Source: Sideroxyarcus emersonii (lineage in GTDB: Bacteria; Pseudomonadota; Gammaproteobacteria; Burkholderiales; Gallionellaceae). From it: DNA of 64,000 nucleotides. Shown here in pieces: positions 58,992-64,000 of the stretch. Below the pieces are notes generated by a model. That model did no database searches and was not told where the DNA came from. It was given only the letters and a program-made list of their open reading frames with translations. The position numbers and the translations under genes were made by a program. The stretch spans positions 211,001 through 275,000 of the forward strand of contig NZ_AP023423.1 in the NCBI RefSeq assembly GCF_021654335.1. Direction: 5' to 3'. The first letter of the stretch is position 1, and each line of letters starts with the position of its first letter.

Positions 58992-60650
58992 ATGAACCTC
59001 ACTCACATCAAAAGCCTCACCCTCTTCACGTTGCTCATCAACGCCGCCGCCATGCTTTCCCCCATCATCAACGGCGGCGATTCCATCACCTATGCCGCCC
59101 TGTCCCAGCACATCGCGCTGAATAACGACTGGGCCAACCTGGTGCTGGACGGCAAGGACTGGCTGGACAAGCCGCACATGCCGTTCTGGATCACGGCGCT
59201 GTCGTTCAAGCTTGGCGGCGTCAGCGCGTTCACTTACATCCTGCCGGGCTTCCTGTTCCACCTGATCGGCGGCTACTACACTTACCGCATCGCGCGCCTG
59301 TTCTACGGACGTGAAACGGCATGGCTGTCGGTGCTGGTCTATGTGTCGGTGTATCACCTGATGGATTCTTCCATCGAGGTGAAGGCGGAGACCTACCTGA
59401 CCGGGTTCATCATGGGCGCTTGCTATTACTGGCTGCGTTACGACGCCCAGGCCAAATTGAAATACCTGCTGCTTGGCGCGCTGTTCAGCGCCTGTGCGGT
59501 GATGACCAAGGGCGTGTTCACGCTGATCACCATCACCAGCGGGCTGGTGTGCATGTGGATGTACCGGCAGCAGTGGAGCAAATTGTGGCGCGGCAAGTGG
59601 CTGCTGGCGCTTGCGCTGACGCTGCTGTTCACCGCGCCGGAGGTGATTGCGCTGTACCGGCAGTTCGATATGCACCCGGAAAAGGTGGTGTTCGGACAGA
59701 CGAATGTCTCCGGCATCAAGTTCTTCCTGTGGGACAGCCAGTTCGGGCGCTTCTTCAATACCGGACCGATCAAGAACACCAACGGCAATCCGTTCTATTT
59801 CGTGCTGGTGTTCCTGTGGGCGTTCCTGCCGTGGGTGGCGGTGTTCGTGGCGTCCATGGTTTCCGGCGTGCGCAAGTTCGCGGTGCGCAGCGCCGACGAG
59901 CGTGCCAGCTTCGTGTTCCTGTGCGGCTCGTTCTTCATCACCTTCGGGTTGTTCAGTGCCACCAGCTTCCAGCTCGATCACTACACGGTGATCCTGTTTC
60001 CGTTCGCCGCCATCCTGTGCGGCAAGTTCCTGCAAGACTGGCTGGCGATGCAGGGTGGTCGCGCGCTTGTTGCCGTGCAGCTGGCGCTGACGATCCTGCT
60101 GGTTGGTCTGGCGCTGGGGTTGGGCGCGTATGTGAACAGGCCAGTGATACTGGCCGTGGTGCTGGCGATGCTGGCTGTCTTGCTGGGCTATGCCTATGCC
60201 ACGCGCAGGCAGCTGCGTGCCGGTGCGGTGCTGGCGTATCCGGTGTTCGGCATCGCGATGCTGTATGCGTTCCTGGTGCTGACGAATGCGCTGACCTTCG
60301 TTGCCGTCGGCGTCGCGCACAATGCCAGCATGCAGCTGGCGGGCAAACCGGAAGCGCCGGTCTATGTGTACCGCATGGACATCGTGGCGCGCGAACTGGG
60401 GTTGTATAGCCGCCTGCCCTGCCATGCGGTGGACGATGCGGCACAGTTGCCGCAATCGGGACGATATTACCTGCTGGTTGGCGCCGGCGATATGGCGCAG
60501 CTGGCAGGGCGGCTGGGCAACATCGCACAGGTGGGGCAGGGCCGCTGGGTGGTGCACAAGACCGGCACCTTCCCGCGCTTCCTGCGGCTGGCCAAAGGCG
60601 CCGAGCTGCTGGAGGATATCCGCATCGTGCTGGTTGTCGGCGCCCAGTGA
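58992..60650 (+). CDS. ArnT/PMT-type membrane glycosyltransferase
   Basis: A 552-residue multi-spanning GT-C protein. The first periplasmic loop has NGGDSITYAALSQHIAL and DKPHMPFWITALSF, the pattern of dolichyl/undecaprenyl-phosphate-mannose-type transferases (PMT_2). About 11 hydrophobic helices are followed by a short soluble C-terminus. It likely transfers a lipid-linked sugar to a surface glycan or lipid A. The ATG at 58992 gives the family N-terminus; the ribosome-binding site is weak. It converges with the next gene, 18 bp apart, and the two are similar in type. Confidence 0.85.
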   Translation: MNLTHIKSLTLFTLLINAAAMLSPIINGGDSITYAALSQHIALNNDWANLVLDGKDWLDKPHMPFWITALSFKLGGVSAFTYILPGFLFHLIGGYYTYRIARLFYGRETAWLSVLVYVSVYHLMDSSIEVKAETYLTGFIMGACYYWLRYDAQAKLKYLLLGALFSACAVMTKGVFTLITITSGLVCMWMYRQQWSKLWRGKWLLALALTLLFTAPEVIALYRQFDMHPEKVVFGQTNVSGIKFFLWDSQFGRFFNTGPIKNTNGNPFYFVLVFLWAFLPWVAVFVASMVSGVRKFAVRSADERASFVFLCGSFFITFGLFSATSFQLDHYTVILFPFAAILCGKFLQDWLAMQGGRALVAVQLALTILLVGLALGLGAYVNRPVILAVVLAMLAVLLGYAYATRRQLRAGAVLAYPVFGIAMLYAFLVLTNALTFVAVGVAHNASMQLAGKPEAPVYVYRMDIVARELGLYSRLPCHAVDDAAQLPQSGRYYLLVGAGDMAQLAGRLGNIAQVGQGRWVVHKTGTFPRFLRLAKGAELLEDIRIVLVVGAQ

Positions 60651-60668
60651 GGACGGGTGCGCCCGGCG

Positions 60669-62312
60669 TTATTGCCTGATGCGCCGATACAGCCGGAAGC
60701 GTTCGTTCTGGTCGCCCTTGCGTTCGCCTTCCCAGATCTTGTCCCAGCCGATCTCGTCTTCGATTGGTTTCGAGAGGCGATCGCCCTGCACCAGCAGGAG
60801 GTCGCACACATGCGAGGCATTGCGGCGAGTACTGATGGCGCCGAAATATTGCAGCATTGCGCGCTGGCTGTCGCCGAGGCGCACCCCGGCGATGCAATTG
60901 TATTTCTGCGGCAGGGTCGCCTTGAGGTCTTCGACCATATGGCGGTAACTCTTGCCGCTATCCAGCCAGGGCAGCCACAAGGTCATGGCGAGTATCCATA
61001 GCAGGGTGATGCCGGCCGCCCAGTTGATGAGGGAACGGCGCACCGAGCGGCCGACCCGCCATACCAGCACGATCCACATGACGGTGACGGTGACGGCGAT
61101 CCAGAACGGGAGTGCCTGGAAATCGGGCTCGAAGCCCGGTTGATAGTTCTTCAGCCAATGGGTGATCTTGGCGTTGTTGTCGAGCAGCAGGCCGGCCCAG
61201 CCCCACCACAGTGCGATGGCGAGCAGCGCGAAGGTCATGATGCCGAACCAGTCCAGCGCATTCGCGGCGCCGCGCCGTACGGTGGCCAGCGCGGCGGTGG
61301 CCAGCAGTGCGATCGGCAGCAGCATGGGCAGGCCGTTCTGGTCGTTGATGTCGGGCACGAAACTCAACAGCAGCAGCATGACGATGAAGCTGGTCAGCAG
61401 CAGCTGGAACTCCGGCTGCTGGCGTATGCGTTTGCGCGCCTCCCATACCGTCCAGGTCGCCAGCGGTGCGGCCGGCCAAGCCAGCCAGGGCAGGGATTTC
61501 AGGTAGTACAGCGACTCGCGGAAATCGCCGCTGCGGGCATAGCCGAACCAGCGGCCGATGTTGCGCGTCCAGATCCACTCGGTGAACAGTTGCGGCGAAT
61601 GCTGGAACAGCAGCCAGGGCCAGACGACGAACCACGGCAGTGCACAGAGCAGTGCGATGGCCAGCGTGGTGAAGTATCCGCGCGTGCGCCAGTTGCGGAA
61701 CAGCAGCAGGCCGAGGCTGATCAGCAGGAACAGCATCGGTGCGATGAAGCCCTTGCTCATGAAGCCGATGCCCAGGCCGATGCCGATGAGCACTCCTCCC
61801 AATTTGGCGCGGCGCAGGCTGAGCGCATAGCCGTACAACATCATGGCGCAGCCGGTGAGCAGGGCGTTGTCGGTGAGGATCTCGTGCGCGCGCACCAGCA
61901 TGCCAAGGCAGCCGATGAGGATGATGGCGGCTGGCCAGCCGCGGTTGTTGCCGAACAGTTCGCGTCCGCCCAGGCCGACGAACAGCAAGGTGAGCGCGGT
62001 ATAGAAACCGGTCGCCAGGCGTGCGCCGTCATGCAGCGGCAGCAGCGGGGCGAGCGTCTTGGCGAACAGCGCGGCCGTCCAGTAATACAGCGGCGGCTTG
62101 TCCAGGTAAGGTTCGCCCGCCAGCGTGGGGACGATCCAGTCGTGGTTCTGGATGATGTGGTAGATGAGGCCGAAGCTGTAGGCTTCGTCCGGTTTCCACG
62201 GATCGTGCCCGAACAGGCCGGTGAGCAACCAGGCTGCGCACAGCAGGAACAGGAAACTTGCCTTGAGCGGGGTGATCTCGGGCTCTTTCAGCTTGGTGTA
62301 GTAGGCGTACAT
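60669..62312 (-). CDS. ArnT-like membrane glycosyltransferase
   Basis: A 547-residue GT-C protein. DPWKPDEAYSFGLIYHII and GEPYLDKPPLYYWTAALFAK are the ArnT-type first-loop motifs (acidic D/E pair and KPPL). About 11-12 helices follow and then a periplasmic C-terminal part including YNCIAGVRLGDSQRAML. ArnT proteins add aminoarabinose to lipid A; the exact sugar here is unknown. Convergent with the preceding PMT-type gene. Confidence 0.85.
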   Translation of the reverse strand: MYAYYTKLKEPEITPLKASFLFLLCAAWLLTGLFGHDPWKPDEAYSFGLIYHIIQNHDWIVPTLAGEPYLDKPPLYYWTAALFAKTLAPLLPLHDGARLATGFYTALTLLFVGLGGRELFGNNRGWPAAIILIGCLGMLVRAHEILTDNALLTGCAMMLYGYALSLRRAKLGGVLIGIGLGIGFMSKGFIAPMLFLLISLGLLLFRNWRTRGYFTTLAIALLCALPWFVVWPWLLFQHSPQLFTEWIWTRNIGRWFGYARSGDFRESLYYLKSLPWLAWPAAPLATWTVWEARKRIRQQPEFQLLLTSFIVMLLLLSFVPDINDQNGLPMLLPIALLATAALATVRRGAANALDWFGIMTFALLAIALWWGWAGLLLDNNAKITHWLKNYQPGFEPDFQALPFWIAVTVTVMWIVLVWRVGRSVRRSLINWAAGITLLWILAMTLWLPWLDSGKSYRHMVEDLKATLPQKYNCIAGVRLGDSQRAMLQYFGAISTRRNASHVCDLLLVQGDRLSKPIEDEIGWDKIWEGERKGDQNERFRLYRRIRQ

Positions 62313-62484
62313 CTGGTTCTATGCGATGAGCTTGAGTGTCGGTCCGTGCGGCTGTCGCGCGCCAAAGGGGCGCAGGAAACTGTGCGCATTCTTACCTAAT
62401 GGCCGGCTTTGCGCCAGCCAGGCATGGCGCCGCCTTTGCGGATGGGGCGTTGGCTGCGGGTTTGCGCAGGGGGCGACGGGAAAC

Positions 62485-62511
62485 AAAAAAGGCAGCGAAA
62501 GCTGCCTTTTT
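62485..62511 (-). terminator. Rho-independent terminator of rpmE
   Basis: AAAAAGGCAGC-gaaa-GCTGCCTTTTT forms an 11-bp stem with a tetraloop and T-run in either direction. On the minus strand it lies 24 bp after the rpmE stop. Confidence 0.9.
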
Positions 62512-62535
62512 GATTCGTGCTGACGACGCAGTTCC

Positions 62536-62757
62536 TTATGCGGCAGTCTTGGCGCCGGCACCGTATTTGTTGCGGAACTTCTCGATGCGGCCGGCGGTGT
62601 CCACGATCTTCTGGGTGCCGGTATAGAACGGGTGGCACTCGGAACACACTTCGACATGCAACTCCGGCTTGCCGATGGTGGAGCGGGTCTTGAACTTGTT
62701 GCCGCAGCTGCAGGTCACGGCGATCTCGTTGTATTCAGGGTGAATGGCGGCTTTCAT
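62536..62757 (-). CDS. rpmE: 50S ribosomal protein L31, zinc-binding form
   Basis: A 73-residue L31 starting [22 protein letters not shown]. The zinc ligands CSC (residues 16-18) and CSEC (37-40) identify the C+ form that is replaced by a zinc-free paralogue under zinc starvation in many bacteria. [20 protein letters not shown] is the family core. AAGGAAG lies before the ATG, and a strong terminator follows. Confidence 0.97.
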   Translation of the reverse strand: MKAAIHPEYNEIAVTCSCGNKFKTRSTIGKPELHVEVCSECHPFYTGTQKIVDTAGRIEKFRNKYGAGAKTAA

Positions 62758-62870
62758 TTTGTCTTCCTTGCTAAAGTTGGGCGCGGCAGGTGTACGCGCA
62801 CGGATTCCGTTTAAGGGGGGCGCATTATCCATAAAAAGAGGGGGTTGGGCAAATCCTTCTTGCGCGGGCG

Positions 62871-63227
62871 CTAGCGGACCTGGCCGCGTTCGATGCTGAT
62901 GCCGACCTGCTTGCAGTTGCGGATGGCCTGCAGTTTGGCGACGCTGACCCGGACCCAGGGGGCGTTGAAGTCCTTGAGGATGATCTGGGCGATGTGCTCG
63001 GCCAGGGTTTCGAGCAGGGAAAAATGGCCGTCGCTCAAGACGGTCTGGATATGTTGCGCGACCTGGGCGTAGTCCAGCGCGTCGCCGATGTCGTCGCTTT
63101 GGCAGGCGCGGCTGTTGGGCAGGGCGATCTCCAGATCCAGCTGCAGTGTCTGCGGGACGCGCTTCTCCCATTCGTAGATGCCGATGAGGGTGACGACTTT
63201 GAGTTCGCGCAGAAAGATGATGTCCAT
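62871..63227 (-). CDS. folB: Dihydroneopterin aldolase
   Basis: A 118-residue FolB that cleaves dihydroneopterin in folate synthesis. [34 protein letters not shown] is the canonical N-terminus (partly), with the active-site Glu and Tyr in IGIYEWE and the Lys in SVAKLQAI near the C-terminus. It is divergent from plsY; the 78-bp gap must hold both promoters. Confidence 0.95.
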   Translation of the reverse strand: MDIIFLRELKVVTLIGIYEWEKRVPQTLQLDLEIALPNSRACQSDDIGDALDYAQVAQHIQTVLSDGHFSLLETLAEHIAQIILKDFNAPWVRVSVAKLQAIRNCKQVGISIERGQVR

Positions 63228-63305
63228 AAGGTGTGGGGTTGTTCGTTTGGTGGCAATGGCGCATTCGAGTAAAATCCGCCGCCTCGCATTTTAAGGTATT
63301 CCCAG

Positions 63306-63926
63306 ATGACCACCCTAATCTTTGTTGCAGGCGCTTACCTGATCGGTTCGGTTTCCTTTGCCGTCCTGATGAGCAGGGCGTTCGGCCTCGCCGACCCGCG
63401 CACTTACGGTTCCGGCAATCCCGGTGCGACCAATGTGCTGCGCAGCGGCAAGAAGGCGGCGGCGGCGCTGACCCTGATCGGCGACGCCGCAAAGGGCTGG
63501 CTGGCGGTATTCCTGGCGATCCGGTTCGCGCCGCATGATGCGGATGGCCTGATGCTGGTGGCGCTGGTCGCCCTGGCGGTGTTTCTCGGCCACGTGTTCC
63601 CGATCTTCCTGAAGTTCAAGGGCGGCAAGGGGGTGGCGACGGCGCTGGGGGTGTTGCTGGCGTTGAACGGCTGGCTGGGATTGGCTGTGCTGGGTACCTG
63701 GCTGCTGGTTGCGGTGGTGTTCCGTTATTCCTCGCTGGCAGCCCTGGTGGCGGCGATCGCCGCGCCGGTGTTTGCCATGCTGATCCAGTTGCGTCCCGAA
63801 CTGGTGATGACGACGGCGATCATGTCGATGCTGCTGATCTGGCGCCATAAAGGCAACATCCAGAATCTGATGACGGGCAAGGAAAGCAGGATCGGCAGCA
63901 AGAAGGCCGATTCTCAGTCGGCGTAA
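63306..63926 (+). CDS. plsY: Glycerol-3-phosphate acyltransferase
   Basis: A 206-residue membrane enzyme using acyl-phosphate to acylate glycerol-3-phosphate, the first step of phospholipid synthesis. Motifs [11 protein letters not shown] (about 36-46), [12 protein letters not shown] (about 102-113) and five hydrophobic helices identify PlsY. The folB-plsY-tsaD neighbourhood is common in proteobacteria. Its 3' end overlaps the convergent gene by 13 bp. Confidence 0.95.
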   Translation: MTTLIFVAGAYLIGSVSFAVLMSRAFGLADPRTYGSGNPGATNVLRSGKKAAAALTLIGDAAKGWLAVFLAIRFAPHDADGLMLVALVALAVFLGHVFPIFLKFKGGKGVATALGVLLALNGWLGLAVLGTWLLVAVVFRYSSLAALVAAIAAPVFAMLIQLRPELVMTTAIMSMLLIWRHKGNIQNLMTGKESRIGSKKADSQSA

Positions 63927-64000
63927 TTCAGATCGCGCAAGTCCCAGCGCGGTTTCACGTTGAAGCGGTAGTCGCGTTGCGCGGCTTGCTGCTGCAGGCG
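63914..64000 (-). CDS. tsaD: Probable tRNA N6-adenosine threonylcarbamoyltransferase, C-terminal end
   Basis: Only the last 28 codons are present, reading [19 protein letters not shown] then DLRDLNYAD and stop. VKPRW followed by DL fits the C-terminus of TsaD/YgjD, and TsaD beside plsY and folB is a common arrangement. The evidence is short, so the name is provisional. It would be the catalytic partner of TsaC (3.1 kb) in t6A synthesis. Confidence 0.55.
   Translation of the reverse strand, partial: RLQQQAAQRDYRFNVKPRWDLRDLNYAD

Overview
The window is a dense, high-GC chromosomal segment of a betaproteobacterium. Gene content points to Nitrosomonadales/Gallionellaceae-like bacteria (Sideroxydans or Gallionella relatives): fis-purH-purD order, a soluble NAD-linked formate dehydrogenase (fdsGBA-fdhD-fdsD), oxygen-dependent hemF beside general housekeeping genes, small c-type cytochromes, and a rubrerythrin/OxyR defence set typical of microaerophiles. 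This placement is inferred from gene content and order only. There is no rRNA, CRISPR array, recognisable prophage or insertion-sequence transposase. Many genes overlap by 4 bp (ATGA/GTGA/TTGA), so translational coupling is common.

Layout. 1-5.2 kb: end of fis, purH, purD, tsaC, hemF and a methyltransferase. 5.3-13.9 kb (minus strand): a formate module made of a LysR regulator, an OFA-family formate/oxalate-type transporter and the fds operon. 14.2-18.2 kb: a small cytochrome c, then oxyR divergent from rubrerythrin, rubredoxin, rubredoxin reductase and dps. 18.3-21.7 kb: one very long SEC-C/TPR/glycosyltransferase/TPR/FkbM protein. 21.7-27.8 kb (minus): ubiA, recG, and two paralogous Ser/Thr kinase-cyclic-nucleotide-binding proteins flanking ridA. 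28.0-34.6 kb: a tightly overlapping cell-surface glycan operon (GT9, GtrA, ArnT-like, sialidase-like, small membrane protein, MFS). 34.7-38.5 kb: ispB, tRNA-Pro, and a GGDEF-EAL protein with a periplasmic haem-c motif. 38.6-44.5 kb: a PilZ-like protein, then surE-pcm-nlpD-radical SAM-pldA. 44.6-49.9 kb: a sodium/solute symporter, phoBR behind a near-perfect Pho box, and a second PilZ-like paralogue. 49.9-57.6 kb: a 1290-residue FAD/Fe-S oxidoreductase, thpR, a pyrimidine-dimer glycosylase, tcdA, tatD and aroC. 57.6-59.0 kb is the clearest accessory patch: an AT-richer HEPN/AbiU2-like gene followed by a 566-bp imperfect palindrome. 59.0-64.0 kb: two convergent ArnT/PMT-type glycosyltransferases, rpmE, folB, plsY and the 3' end of a gene that is probably tsaD.

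How the parts work together. The formate module would import or exchange formate and oxidise it to CO2 with NAD+ as acceptor. The rubrerythrin lacks its own rubredoxin domain, but a separate rubredoxin and reductase sit directly downstream, giving a complete NAD(P)H-to-peroxide chain under likely OxyR control. Three genes of the tRNA t6A/ct6A pathway (tsaC, tcdA, probable tsaD) are scattered through the window. Signalling genes (two kinases, GGDEF-EAL, PhoBR, two PilZ-like proteins) are unusually frequent.

The most promising under-described items are the duplicated kinase-cNMP pair around ridA, the haem-c GGDEF-EAL sensor, the SEC-C/TPR/GT/FkbM fusion with an internal ribosome-binding site, the PilZ-like paralogue pair, and the HEPN gene next to the giant palindrome.
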